Origin: an uncultured Lachnospiraceae bacterium
GTDB taxonomy: Bacteria; Bacillota; Clostridia; Lachnospirales; Lachnospiraceae
DNA length: 64,000 bases
Assembly: GCA_910586025.1 (NCBI GenBank)
Contig: CAJUIO010000009.1
Coordinates: forward strand, 1-64,000
Direction: 5' to 3'
This document shows positions 16,489 through 24,640 of this stretch, piece after piece. The notes beneath the pieces were generated by a model that was not told where the DNA came from, ran no database searches, and saw nothing but the letters and a program-made list of their open reading frames with translations. Every line of letters begins with the position of its first letter. Within the stretch, counting starts at the first letter, position 1. The position numbers and the translations under genes were made by a program.

Positions 16489-17334
16489 CTACCCTCTTTC
16501 CACCGTCAGCGTATCCAAAAGCTCCTCGAAGCAGACACCGTTCTTCCTGTCTATCCTCATCTCCATTGACTTAAGCATGCTTCTTCGCACAAAGTCGGAG
16601 GCCTTCGCAACAGATTTGTCAAAGGGTACGCCGTTTACCGCGTCCGATGCCACGATCGCCGCAAACAGATCGCCTGTTCCGCAGCGCTCGTCACCCACCC
16701 GGTGCACGCTGATAAAGGACGGCTCCTTTTCCCTTTCATATAGGAAATTGACAATATCCTCCCCCCTGGGAATACCCGTAATCACAATCTGCTTCGGCCC
16801 CATATCGCCAAGAGCCCGGGCCATGGCAAAAAGCTCCTGGCCGCTCCATCCCTCCTCCCGGTAAGGCGTGTCCGTAAGGCGGCAGGCCTCCGTCAGATTG
16901 GGGGTGATAATATCCGCAAGAGCCACAAGCCTTCGCATCTCCAGGCACATCTCCTCCGTGTAGGTATCCGCAATCTTTCCGTGGTCTCCCATGACCGGAT
17001 CGACTACCACCTTCGTGCTCCGGCCGGCAAACTGCCGGATAAATGTCTCCACGATCCCGATCTGCACTCTGGATCCCAGAAAGCCTGACATGATCCCGTC
17101 AAATGTAAGCCCCAGCTTCTTCCACATGGCAAGATATTCCGGAAGCCGCTCCGAATAATCGTCAAAAAAGTATTCCTCGTACCCTGTATGATTCGACAAT
17201 ATGGATGTGGGAACGGGGCAGCACTGTATTTTCATATGGGAAATCACGGGAATTGCGACCGTCAGGGCGCACCTTCCATAGCCCGACAAATCGTTGATTG
17301 CCGCAATCTTCTTCTGAGTCGTCTCTTTCATCAT
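16489..17334 (-). CDS. pdxK: Pyridoxamine/pyridoxal kinase
   Basis: 281 residues of the ribokinase-like fold. It phosphorylates B6 vitamers to pyridoxal or pyridoxamine phosphate. Features: N-terminal NDLSGYGRCALTVAIPV, the VVDPVMGDHGK block (about 116-126) and the anion-hole motif GDERCGTGDLFAAIV (about 227-241) with the catalytic Asp. AAGGAG precedes two adjacent ATG codons; either 17334 or 17331 could be used. The MocR regulator at 25273 is a PLP-binding type, but I see no direct link. Distinction between PdxK and PdxY subgroups is not possible by eye. Confidence 0.92.
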   Translation of the reverse strand: MMKETTQKKIAAINDLSGYGRCALTVAIPVISHMKIQCCPVPTSILSNHTGYEEYFFDDYSERLPEYLAMWKKLGLTFDGIMSGFLGSRVQIGIVETFIRQFAGRSTKVVVDPVMGDHGKIADTYTEEMCLEMRRLVALADIITPNLTEACRLTDTPYREEGWSGQELFAMARALGDMGPKQIVITGIPRGEDIVNFLYEREKEPSFISVHRVGDERCGTGDLFAAIVASDAVNGVPFDKSVAKASDFVRRSMLKSMEMRIDRKNGVCFEELLDTLTVERG

Positions 17335-17395
17335 CCTTCTCCTTTGGTATTCGTCTTTGCGTCTGTTCCCCCATTATACTTCCAAACAGCAGAAA

Positions 17396-17434
17396 ATGGC
17401 AAGTTTCCTCCTGCACGAAAAGGAAACCTGCCAT
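17396..17434. other. Inverted repeat upstream of the pyridoxamine kinase gene
   Basis: ATGGCAAGTTTCCT (17396-17409) pairs with AGGAAACCTGCCAT (17421-17434) with one mismatch. No T tract follows on either strand. It directly abuts the large inverted-repeat element. Confidence 0.45.
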
Positions 17435-17440
17435 CTCACC

Positions 17441-17735
17441 GTTACTGTTCACTCGCAGCCGTCAGTCCGCTTTGCGAACACTTGCGAAGCTGCTTGCTTC
17501 GGAATCAAAGACTTGCAGCAGTGACAAATCACAAGCAAGGCACTTTGGAGCCGCCGGTGTTTAGGCGCTGTGTTTTAGCGCCTTATGCACCGCTGCGAGC
17601 GACATGTAGCGAGAGCGTGCCTACAGTCAAGACAAGCTTGTCTGGGTGATATGTCACTGTTGCAAGCCGGACTTTGGAAGCGATTGCTTCGCAAGTGTTC
17701 GCAAAGCGGACTGACGGCTGTGAGTGAACAGTAAC
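17441..17735. repeat. 295-bp element with long terminal inverted repeats (MITE-like)
   Basis: The outer 84-86 nt (17441-17526 and 17652-17735) are inverted copies of each other: the first 50 nt match with one difference, the rest with short gaps. The ends read GTTACTGTTCACTCGCAGCC and its inverse. The inner 125 nt contain a further hairpin GGCGCT-AGCGCC (17564-17582) and GACAAGCTTGTC (17631-17642). No protein is encoded. Related 20-nt ends occur at 3798 and 4582. The form fits a non-autonomous transposable element or a large folded RNA. Confidence 0.75.
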
Positions 17736-17753
17736 ATTTCACCGTATCCGGGG

Positions 17754-18791
17754 TCATTTGCAGCATGCCAGCTCCACACCATGGGCAATCCCCGGAATGC
17801 TCTGCCCCTCATTAAAGCTGGTCTTGCTGAGAAGCGCTCCCGTAGGCACAAACAGCACCCTCTTCCACTTGCCCTCCTCCAGCTGCTTTAAGATATAGGC
17901 CGAAAGTGTGACGGCGCTGCAGCCGCATCCCGAGCCTCCCGCATGGGCATCCTGACTCTGATCATAGATTTCGATCCCGCAGTCCATGTGAACCTTGTCG
18001 ATCTCCATCCCTCTCTCCCGCATCATATCAAAGAGCACCTTCTGTCCCACCGACCCCAAATCCCCGGTGATGATCCTGTCGTAGTCCGAGGGCGTTCTTC
18101 CAAAATCGCACAGATGCCGGTAAATGGTGTCAGCTGCCGCCGGAGCCATACATGCCCCCATATTCATGGAATCCTTGAGACCATAGTCCATGATTTTTCC
18201 CACGGTAAGCCCGGTAATCATGGCTCTGTCGCTTCCGCTGCGCTCGCTGCTCACAATAAAGGCGCCGCTTCCTGTCACGGTCCAGGTTGCGGAAAGAGGC
18301 CTCTGGTTTCCGTAACCCAGCGGGAACCGGAACTCCTTTTCCGCACTGGCAAAGTGGCTGGAGGTCACGCAGGCCGCATGCTGCGCCATCCCTCCCGCAA
18401 TCATCACGGCTGCCGCCGTAAGGGAGAGTCCGCAGGTGGAGCAGGCACCGTACAGTCCAAGCAGAGGAATTTGGAAGGATCCAAGTCCAAAGCTGCTTGC
18501 AATGGACTGCCCCAGAAGATCTCCCGCAAACAGAAAGCGTATATCCTGCTTTTGCAGTCCCGCCTTGCCGATCGCAAGCTGCAGAGCCTCCTTCTGCAAA
18601 GTGCTTTCCGCCTGCTCCCAGGTATCGCACCCGAACTTGTCGTCCACCCCCACCATATCGTACAGACTGCCAAAGGGCCCCTGTCCCTCCTTTGTCCCCA
18701 CCACGCTGGCGCTGGCCCGTATATAAACCGGAACGGGTATCTTTATACTCTGACTTCCCTGTTCAAAAATCGCACCGTTATTATCATCCAT
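17754..18791 (-). CDS. spoVAD: Stage V sporulation protein AD
   Basis: 345 residues with a thiolase-like fold: GACSTCGLSLTAAAVMIAGG carries the thiolase-type Cys region, and the C-terminal SGCGCSAVTLSAYIL is typical. SpoVAD is part of the inner-membrane SpoVA channel of spores and binds dipicolinic acid during its uptake and release. The start at 18791 is set by GGAGG 7 nt upstream; longer frames add non-conserved sequence. The gene stands alone here, whereas spoVAC, spoVAD and spoVAE normally form one operon; a spoVAC lies at 22561 on the other strand. Its ribosome site is buried in a hairpin (see 18792-18852). Confidence 0.95.
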   Translation of the reverse strand: MDDNNGAIFEQGSQSIKIPVPVYIRASASVVGTKEGQGPFGSLYDMVGVDDKFGCDTWEQAESTLQKEALQLAIGKAGLQKQDIRFLFAGDLLGQSIASSFGLGSFQIPLLGLYGACSTCGLSLTAAAVMIAGGMAQHAACVTSSHFASAEKEFRFPLGYGNQRPLSATWTVTGSGAFIVSSERSGSDRAMITGLTVGKIMDYGLKDSMNMGACMAPAAADTIYRHLCDFGRTPSDYDRIITGDLGSVGQKVLFDMMRERGMEIDKVHMDCGIEIYDQSQDAHAGGSGCGCSAVTLSAYILKQLEEGKWKRVLFVPTGALLSKTSFNEGQSIPGIAHGVELACCK

Positions 18792-18852
18792 AAAAAAACC
18801 TCCAGACAAGATTACTTTTGTGACTCTAGCTTTTCTTATCAGGAGGTTTTTT
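18792..18852 (-). promoter_or_regulatory. Hairpin that contains the spoVAD ribosome binding site
   Basis: On the minus strand AAAAAACCTCC (18852-18842) pairs with GGAGGTTTTTT (18803-18793), with partly matching inner bases. The 3' arm is the spoVAD Shine-Dalgarno plus a T7 tract running into the ATG. The same structure can thus act as a terminator for transcripts from the upstream gene or hide the spoVAD start from read-through mRNA. A transcript starting inside the loop would be free. Confidence 0.6.
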
Positions 18853-18898
18853 ATACATGACTTCGAGACCCGAAATGAAACCCCGTGCGGGCCGCTTT

Positions 18899-19843
18899 TT
18901 ATCGGTTCACGGATGTGGCCATCCTGTGGTACGTGTGTCTCACTCCTCTGACTGCCACGGAATACGCCATAATATTTTCCGGCAGGGCCATTCCCGGATA
19001 TCCGGTATCTCCGATATGATGAATATCCGTGCCGGCCATTTTGCACATGAGGGCGATCCGCCTTATGGTATCAACATCCGCGCCCTCCTGAGAGGTTCCG
19101 ATGGCCGTGATGGTAAGCGCCCCTCTGCCATGGGCATGCGCAATCAGCTCCCTGACATATTCCATAGTGATTCCCGGCACAGTTCCCGGTGCCGGAAGCA
19201 GGATGATATCCGCACCCGCATCAATAAATTCGTCAATATCCTTCCGGGTGATAATGTTTTCGCCGCCCTCGCCCGTTATCCCCGAGGCATGCATCTTTCC
19301 GGCGGCAAGGATCAGCCTGTCCTTCAACCTGGCGGATATGGCCTTCAGCGAATCCGTGATGGCCTGATTGCTCACGCCGTTGCCTGGATTTCCGGTGAGA
19401 AGCACCATATCCACGCCCATCTCGCAGGCCCTCTCGGCATTGTCCGCCGTTGCCTTCCTCCCCTGGGACATTCTCCAGAGGGTCTCGTCGTTTTCCGCCG
19501 CCAGCTTTTCTTCCACAGGCTCAAGATTGATCCCGATCATACGCCCTGTAAGGCGCTTCAATTCCTTTACCGTATCCTGTGCGGCCACCGCAGGCATCCC
19601 GCCAATAAGGGGAAGTCCGTTGACCACCGGATGATCCACGTCAAACATGTTAAGAAGCAGGATATCAGCCCCCATACAGGCGGCAAGCTCCGCATTCGTC
19701 ACGTCCACCAGCACGGGCATGGTGATCCCGATACACTCGCATGCGATCACTCGCCCCTCGCTGCCCGCGATTGAACTCAGATAATCCTCCTTCGTAAAAT
19801 TCCTGAAATCAGATGCCGTACAATCCAGCATTCTCTTTGCCAT
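18899..19843 (-). CDS. TIM-barrel-like conserved protein (DUF7916-type, uncertain)
   Basis: 314 residues, cytoplasmic. Alternating beta/alpha segments with barrel-type strand ends (VLVDVTNAELAACMGADILLL, RMIGINLEPV, MVLLTGNPGN, ADIILLPAPGTVPGI) suggest an (alpha/beta)8 barrel. Similar proteins are variously annotated as haloacid dehalogenase-like or PEP hydrolase-like; I know of no established reaction. ATG 19843 is chosen because conservation-like sequence starts at MAKRMLDCTA and GGGAG lies upstream, though 12 nt away. It is followed by the spoVAD leader hairpin and preceded by the O-acetylation genes. Confidence 0.7.
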   Translation of the reverse strand: MAKRMLDCTASDFRNFTKEDYLSSIAGSEGRVIACECIGITMPVLVDVTNAELAACMGADILLLNMFDVDHPVVNGLPLIGGMPAVAAQDTVKELKRLTGRMIGINLEPVEEKLAAENDETLWRMSQGRKATADNAERACEMGVDMVLLTGNPGNGVSNQAITDSLKAISARLKDRLILAAGKMHASGITGEGGENIITRKDIDEFIDAGADIILLPAPGTVPGITMEYVRELIAHAHGRGALTITAIGTSQEGADVDTIRRIALMCKMAGTDIHHIGDTGYPGMALPENIMAYSVAVRGVRHTYHRMATSVNR

Positions 19844-19886
19844 AATAAAACCACACTCCCTTCCTGCGGCAGATTTCCCGCCTCTG

Positions 19887-20987
19887 CTACGCCACGCCAT
19901 GCTCCAGAAGGAATTCCTTCCACAATTCATTGTACATGCCAAGAAGATGGATCTGGTCATGGGTATAATCAGCCGTGAGATTTCCCGCCTCGTCACATAC
20001 AGCCTCGTTCACATCAATATAGAAAAACTGTTTATTATCCGCCAGTGTTGCGATGGCATTGTTTCTCGCGTTAATATTACCGTTATTAAAAATCGCATCC
20101 GAATCGTTCTTCGTCCCGGACACTCTCATGATACCCTGAATAAAGATCACCGCATCCGGGGCCAGCTCATGCAGGGCATCCACCACCTCCGTGTACTTTG
20201 CCATGAAATCCTCCGTGGTGCCCCGGCCCAGCTCATTGATTCCCACCATGAGATAGATCTTGCCGTAATCCTTCGCCGCAAGCACCTGCTCAACCGTCCC
20301 ATAGCCCTTAAAGCTCTCCTCCATCACCTTGTAAACCGTCAGGGAGGTCTCGCACAAAAAGTCCGCATGCTCCGCAAGATCCGTGTAATCCCTAAGTCCA
20401 ACCGTCCTGGAATCCCCGATAAACAGAGCGTCGTCAAAGTAGCTCTCGTCCACACGGGAAAACGCAAAGGAAGCCGCCCGAAGCACACCCGCATCTCCGT
20501 AAATATCCGCAGAAATATGGTTGAGATATTCTTCGCGGGTGCTCTCCCTCAAAGGCTCAAGTCTTCCCTCCGGGATACCCGGCGTCTGGGTCAAAGCGGC
20601 AGACGGGAGCGCCGCAGGCGAAGCGGTCGGTGCAGGCTCAGGTGTCCGGACAGGTTCCGGCATCCGGGCAGGTTCCGGCGTAATCTCCGGCTCGGGATCC
20701 TCAAAGCTCCCGGGGCCGTCCTCCTTCGGAGGCTCTTCCTCCCCGTTGTCTCCGGGTTCCGCCGCTTCTTTCAGGGCAGCCGTCTCCACCGCATCCCTCT
20801 CAAACAGCTGCCAGGGATAGAGATCGTCATTGATCCCGGCAAACAGGACGGACAAAAGCGGCGCCTTCAGAATATCATATTCCTGCTCCGCATAAATACT
20901 GCTCCTCCCGGCTGCCGCCGCCAGGGTAAAAAGAATTCCCGTAAGCAGCAGAATTAAAAACAAAGGACTTTTTTTGATAAATTTCAT
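19887..20987 (-). CDS. Membrane-anchored SGNH/GDSL hydrolase, partner of the MBOAT protein
   Basis: 366 residues. An N-terminal signal anchor (about 8-28) is followed by a Pro/Glu-rich linker of repeated PEP units (about 90-135) and an extracellular SGNH domain. Block I is FIGDSRTVGL, block III is VGINELG, and block V is the Asp/His pair in THDQIHLLG. Such proteins next to an AlgI-type membrane acyltransferase move acetyl groups onto, or off, cell-surface polysaccharide or peptidoglycan. GAGGAG lies 8 nt before ATG and the gene starts 14 nt after the MBOAT stop. The acceptor polymer cannot be read from the sequence. Confidence 0.85.
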   Translation of the reverse strand: MKFIKKSPLFLILLLTGILFTLAAAAGRSSIYAEQEYDILKAPLLSVLFAGINDDLYPWQLFERDAVETAALKEAAEPGDNGEEEPPKEDGPGSFEDPEPEITPEPARMPEPVRTPEPAPTASPAALPSAALTQTPGIPEGRLEPLRESTREEYLNHISADIYGDAGVLRAASFAFSRVDESYFDDALFIGDSRTVGLRDYTDLAEHADFLCETSLTVYKVMEESFKGYGTVEQVLAAKDYGKIYLMVGINELGRGTTEDFMAKYTEVVDALHELAPDAVIFIQGIMRVSGTKNDSDAIFNNGNINARNNAIATLADNKQFFYIDVNEAVCDEAGNLTADYTHDQIHLLGMYNELWKEFLLEHGVA

Positions 20988-21001
20988 CCTAACCTTCTCC
21001 T

Positions 21002-22378
21002 CTAAAACTTAAAGTACATAAACGGATTACCCGCACTGCTTGCCATGAAGTATACACTGTACCAGAAGACTACGGCCAGCAGCAGGATGATAACCGGATT
21101 TTTCTTATGTCTGTCATAGAACCGAAATACCGCCGGGACACACAGCAGCGCACCCGCAAGCAGCAGCCCTCCGTAGTTCTGAGAATATCTCACGATATCC
21201 TGGGAATTCACCGCAATTCCCGCACCCCCGATAAAGGGAAACAGCCTTCCGAAATAAATGCCGAGCTTCCCGAGATCCGTAATCGCAAAAATAACCCAGG
21301 TTAAGGGAATCAGAACCAGCACATACAGATTCCGGATAACCGGGAGCCTTGCAAGAAGCCTTCCATAGCACATCTTTTCCAGAATAATCAATATGCCGAG
21401 AACCGCGCCCCACAGAATAAAGTTGAGCCCGTTGCCATGCCAGATGCCCGTAAGGAGCCACACGACCGCAAGATTCAGGATCTGTCTGCTTCCCCGGCAT
21501 CTGCTTCCTCCCATGGGGATATAGACATAATCCCGAAAAAAGCTTCCCAGAGTCATATGCCACCTCCGGTAAAATTCGCTGATGCTTCCGGAGGCGTAGG
21601 GATGGTGAAAGTTCTCAATAAATTCATAGCCCAGCATCACTAGAATCCCCGAAGCCATCAGAGAATATCCCCAGAAATCAAAATACAGCTGAAGGGAATA
21701 CCCTGCCGCACCCAGCCATGCCAGAGGCGTGGAAATACTCTGAAACCCGATCATCTGCAGATCATTCCACAAAATCCCGAGCCGGTCCGCAAGCAGCACC
21801 TTCATGCCAAGGCCGATTACAAAGTATTTGAGACCGTCCTCAAAATGTTCCAGAGAGTATTCGCGCCTGCTGCCATCTCCCGCGTCATTATACCGCATAA
21901 TCGGGCCGGAAACCACCTGGGGAAACATGGAAAAATACAGCGCCGCAGACACAAAGCCCGTCTGCTCCCAGATTTCTCCCTTATATAGATCCACCTGATA
22001 GGAAATCATTTTAAAAATATAGAAGCTGATTCCAAGGGGAAGAAGGGAGTTGTCCACAAAGGTGCCAAGCGCCTTAAACAGGACGAGCACGCCCACGTCC
22101 AACACCAGGGAAAGAACAAGAAGCCTCCTGCGCTTTGCCTTCTGCCACCGGTAAACAATATAGCTTCCCTCATGCTCCTTCACCTTTTTCCCCACCAGAT
22201 AATTGAGAACCGTAAGTCCTGCAAGAAGCGGGAGAAAAACCAGTTCGCCCGCCGCATAAAAGACATAGCTTCCCGCAAGGAAAACAAATTCCCTGTATCT
22301 GCGGGGCACCGCATAATAAACTAATAAAAAAACCGGAAAAAACCGGAAAACAAATTCCATACCCGAAAAATTAACCAT
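21002..22378 (-). CDS. AlgI/DltB-type MBOAT membrane O-acyltransferase
   Basis: About 458 residues with ten or more membrane helices. It has the AlgI signature around SISEFYRRWHMTLGSFFRDYVYIPMGG and the catalytic His of LLTGIWHGNGLNFILWG. The protein passes acyl (usually acetyl) groups from a cytoplasmic donor across the membrane to a partner, here probably the SGNH protein encoded immediately downstream. The start at 22378 (ATG) is preferred to a TTG at 22408; a further ATG at 22360 is possible. No alginate or dlt genes are nearby, so the target is unknown. Confidence 0.92.
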   Translation of the reverse strand: MVNFSGMEFVFRFFPVFLLVYYAVPRRYREFVFLAGSYVFYAAGELVFLPLLAGLTVLNYLVGKKVKEHEGSYIVYRWQKAKRRRLLVLSLVLDVGVLVLFKALGTFVDNSLLPLGISFYIFKMISYQVDLYKGEIWEQTGFVSAALYFSMFPQVVSGPIMRYNDAGDGSRREYSLEHFEDGLKYFVIGLGMKVLLADRLGILWNDLQMIGFQSISTPLAWLGAAGYSLQLYFDFWGYSLMASGILVMLGYEFIENFHHPYASGSISEFYRRWHMTLGSFFRDYVYIPMGGSRCRGSRQILNLAVVWLLTGIWHGNGLNFILWGAVLGILIILEKMCYGRLLARLPVIRNLYVLVLIPLTWVIFAITDLGKLGIYFGRLFPFIGGAGIAVNSQDIVRYSQNYGGLLLAGALLCVPAVFRFYDRHKKNPVIILLLAVVFWYSVYFMASSAGNPFMYFKF

Positions 22379-22560
22379 AAAATCCGCCCTGTCCTTTATT
22401 GTCTGCAACTTTGTGCCGTGCCTTTTATTTTATCATTTTCCTCAAAATTCTACAAGGAGCATATCCGGGTACACCGGATAAATTTGCCGCCTGTCTATGG
22501 TATAAAATCCGGAAAAAAAAGAAAAAATACTAACAGACCATGATCAGAAAGGAAATACCT

Positions 22561-23040
22561 ATGAACGAACAAAAATCACCCCAGCAGATTTCGCTGGAAA
22601 AAGATTATGCGGAATATGTCAAAAAAATCACTCCCACGCACAACCTTCTGCTTCAGATGCTGAAGGCCTTCATCACGGGAGGGATCATCTGCACCGCGGG
22701 ACAGTTCCTCTTAAACTATGCCAAAAATTCCCTGGGTATGGATGCCGAGGCGGCCGGAAGCTTCTGCTCCCTCATCCTGGTTCTTGCAAGCGTGCTTCTC
22801 ACCGGCTTTAATCTCTACTCACCCATCGTGAAATTCGGGGGTGCGGGAGCCCTGGTTCCCATCACCGGGTTTGCCAATTCCGTTGCCTCTCCGGCCATCG
22901 AGTACAAAAAGGAGGGACAGGTTTTCGGGATTGGCTGTAAAATATTCACCATTGCAGGCCCCGTGATTCTGTACGGGATTTTTACCAGCTGGGCGCTGGG
23001 TGTCGCATACTGGATCCTGAAAATAATGGGAGTGCTCTGA
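22561..23040 (+). CDS. spoVAC: Stage V sporulation protein AC
   Basis: 159 residues with about four membrane helices. The conserved run SPIVKFGGAGALVPITGFAN and the following ASPAIEYKKEG segment identify the SpoVAC/SpoVAE fold; the length and the N-terminal extension (EKDYAEYVKKITPTHN) indicate SpoVAC. The protein is a mechanosensitive channel component in the spore inner membrane used for dipicolinic acid transport. AAAGGA lies 7 nt before ATG 22561. An AATACTA box (22532-22538), as in front of the Asn/Gln-rich gene, lies upstream, but no -35 fits at 18 nt. It is separated from spoVAD. Confidence 0.92.
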   Translation: MNEQKSPQQISLEKDYAEYVKKITPTHNLLLQMLKAFITGGIICTAGQFLLNYAKNSLGMDAEAAGSFCSLILVLASVLLTGFNLYSPIVKFGGAGALVPITGFANSVASPAIEYKKEGQVFGIGCKIFTIAGPVILYGIFTSWALGVAYWILKIMGVL

Positions 23041-23054
23041 TCCACACTCCCATT
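23025..23054 (+). terminator. Terminator overlapping the spoVAC stop codon
   Basis: AATGGGAGTG (23025-23034) and CACTCCCATT (23045-23054) are perfect complements; TTTCCCT follows. The TGA of spoVAC is in the loop. It separates spoVAC from the convergent 23071 gene. Confidence 0.75.
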
Positions 23055-23070
23055 TTCCCTCTCGGGCAAT

Positions 23071-23832
23071 CTATTTATTCATCTTGTAAACCGGATCAGC
23101 CGGATAGCCGCCCTTGAGCTTCTGCATTCCTCTCTGGATCGCATCCCTTGAGTTCTTCCAGTCCGCCCCCTCGTTCCGATAGTCAAACTTTTCCACCAGC
23201 CAGTCCAGATCCTCCTGCATCCTTGCCATGTTCTTCTCCATCAGCTCAAACATGGCGGGATAGAACTCCTTCTTCTCCTTGTCGTTCAGCCTGGTCTCCG
23301 AGGCCTCGCAAAGATCCCCGAAGTGGTGAAGGCAAAAGCCCTTGCTCTCCTTAATCCGCTTCCTGAAATCCTCGTCCTTCTTATACATGAAGAAAAAGGT
23401 GTCCATGTACCTCTCGTAGGTGTCCGCAAAGCGGTTGCAGATATAACAGGATTTCTCCTTTTCCTCCACCCACACCGCCACCGGATTAATACGCTGCGGA
23501 TTCTTCTTGAACTTGCCCATGAGCGTGGACTTATTGGGGGTAAACTCCTTGAACTGAGATGCCATCTCCCTGTTCATCTTCATGTAGTGGGTCTTCAAAA
23601 TCCAGCCGTTTCCCAGCGTGTTCCCGTAATCGAACATTTTCTTGAAATGCTCCCGGCAAAAGCCCGCCTTGTCCGTGGCCTCCCTGACATCGCTCTCCAT
23701 GTAGGACGAACCGGATCCCAGAACGAAATCCATCAGATCCTGCTCCACCGCTCTCTCAATGTAGCAGAACGGACATTCATCCCCGGCGTTTACAGCATCA
23801 TTGAGCGGAATCGTGTACAAAGTCTCTTTCAT
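23071..23832 (-). CDS. Cys/His-rich conserved protein (DUF6062-like)
   Basis: 253 residues, soluble. Cys/His pairs are spaced through the protein: CPFC (20-23), CREHF (about 59), CYICNRF (about 129) and CLHHFGDLC (about 167), which suggests two zinc- or cofactor-binding modules of the form CxxC...CxxH. I believe it belongs to DUF6062, common in Lachnospiraceae and without known function. It begins 15 nt after a TetR-type regulator with AAAGGGG before ATG, so both form an operon. The C-terminal third is charged and probably helical. Confidence 0.7.
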   Translation of the reverse strand: MKETLYTIPLNDAVNAGDECPFCYIERAVEQDLMDFVLGSGSSYMESDVREATDKAGFCREHFKKMFDYGNTLGNGWILKTHYMKMNREMASQFKEFTPNKSTLMGKFKKNPQRINPVAVWVEEKEKSCYICNRFADTYERYMDTFFFMYKKDEDFRKRIKESKGFCLHHFGDLCEASETRLNDKEKKEFYPAMFELMEKNMARMQEDLDWLVEKFDYRNEGADWKNSRDAIQRGMQKLKGGYPADPVYKMNK

Positions 23833-23847
23833 CTTCTATCCCCTTTC

Positions 23848-24456
23848 TCATTCTTCCTGATAAGACATTTTCCTCAGCATGTCGAGATACCCCTTAACCT
23901 CCTCACCGAACAGATCCGGCTGAAAGGAGCCCCCATAGATCTGCTGGGACAGCATGCCGTTGATGGTAAAATTAATGATCCTGGTGAGTTTCTCCACATC
24001 CACATTTTTCCTGAATCTGCCGGTATCCGCCCTGCGCATGATCTGATTGTACTGATGCGGCCAAATCCCCCTCTTCTCCTCCGTCGCCACCAGAGCCTCG
24101 CTCACATCCTCTTTTCTGCTGGCGTTGAGGAACTGGAGCATGTAGGGATAATTGTGCATCATCTGTATCTGGGCGGAGAGGATCTGGCGGATCAGATCAA
24201 AATAGTCCGTCTCCTCCTTAGTGACCCCGGTGGACAATTCCAGCATCAGATATCTGACACTATAGTCATAAATGAAAGTATACAGGCCAAGCTTACTGAT
24301 AAAATAGTGAAAAAGCAGGCCTTTGCTGATGCCTGCCTCCCTGACAATATCGTCAGTGCTGGCGTGCTCATAGCCCTTAAGCGCAAACACCTTGAGCGCC
24401 GCATTGATCATCCTGTCCTGCTTTTCTTTCTTCAGATCAAAAAATTTGTCGTTCAT
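23848..24456 (-). CDS. TetR/AcrR-family regulator
   Basis: 202 residues. The N-terminal helix-turn-helix domain is clear (INAALKVFALKGYEHAST, then IVREAGISKGLLFHYF). The C-terminal ligand domain carries aromatic and Met-rich helices. The start at 24456 is preferred although its ribosome site is weak; the frame is open to a TTG at 24546 but the added part is not TetR-like. It leads an operon with the Cys/His-rich protein, and the promoter region faces the plus-strand gene at 24641, which it may also control. Confidence 0.9.
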   Translation of the reverse strand: MNDKFFDLKKEKQDRMINAALKVFALKGYEHASTDDIVREAGISKGLLFHYFISKLGLYTFIYDYSVRYLMLELSTGVTKEETDYFDLIRQILSAQIQMMHNYPYMLQFLNASRKEDVSEALVATEEKRGIWPHQYNQIMRRADTGRFRKNVDVEKLTRIINFTINGMLSQQIYGGSFQPDLFGEEVKGYLDMLRKMSYQEE

Positions 24457-24640
24457 ACCCGTCCCCGTTTCCGTTTCTGTCTGAAAATCCCCATTATTGA
24501 CCTTTTTAGTCGAAATAAATATATCACATTTTCCCGTCTTCTTCAACCAAAATGAAGTTTTTTTACATAATCTCTTTTCATTTCCGCAAAATAGTATTAA
24601 GATGATACTATATGATAACTGGTCTGAAAGGAGTATTTAT

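Noticed and set aside
18857..19774. Plus-strand frame with AGGAGG before an ATG at 18857
   Set aside because: The AGGAGG is the complementary arm of the spoVAD hairpin; the frame is antisense to the TIM-barrel-like gene and has no protein-like features.
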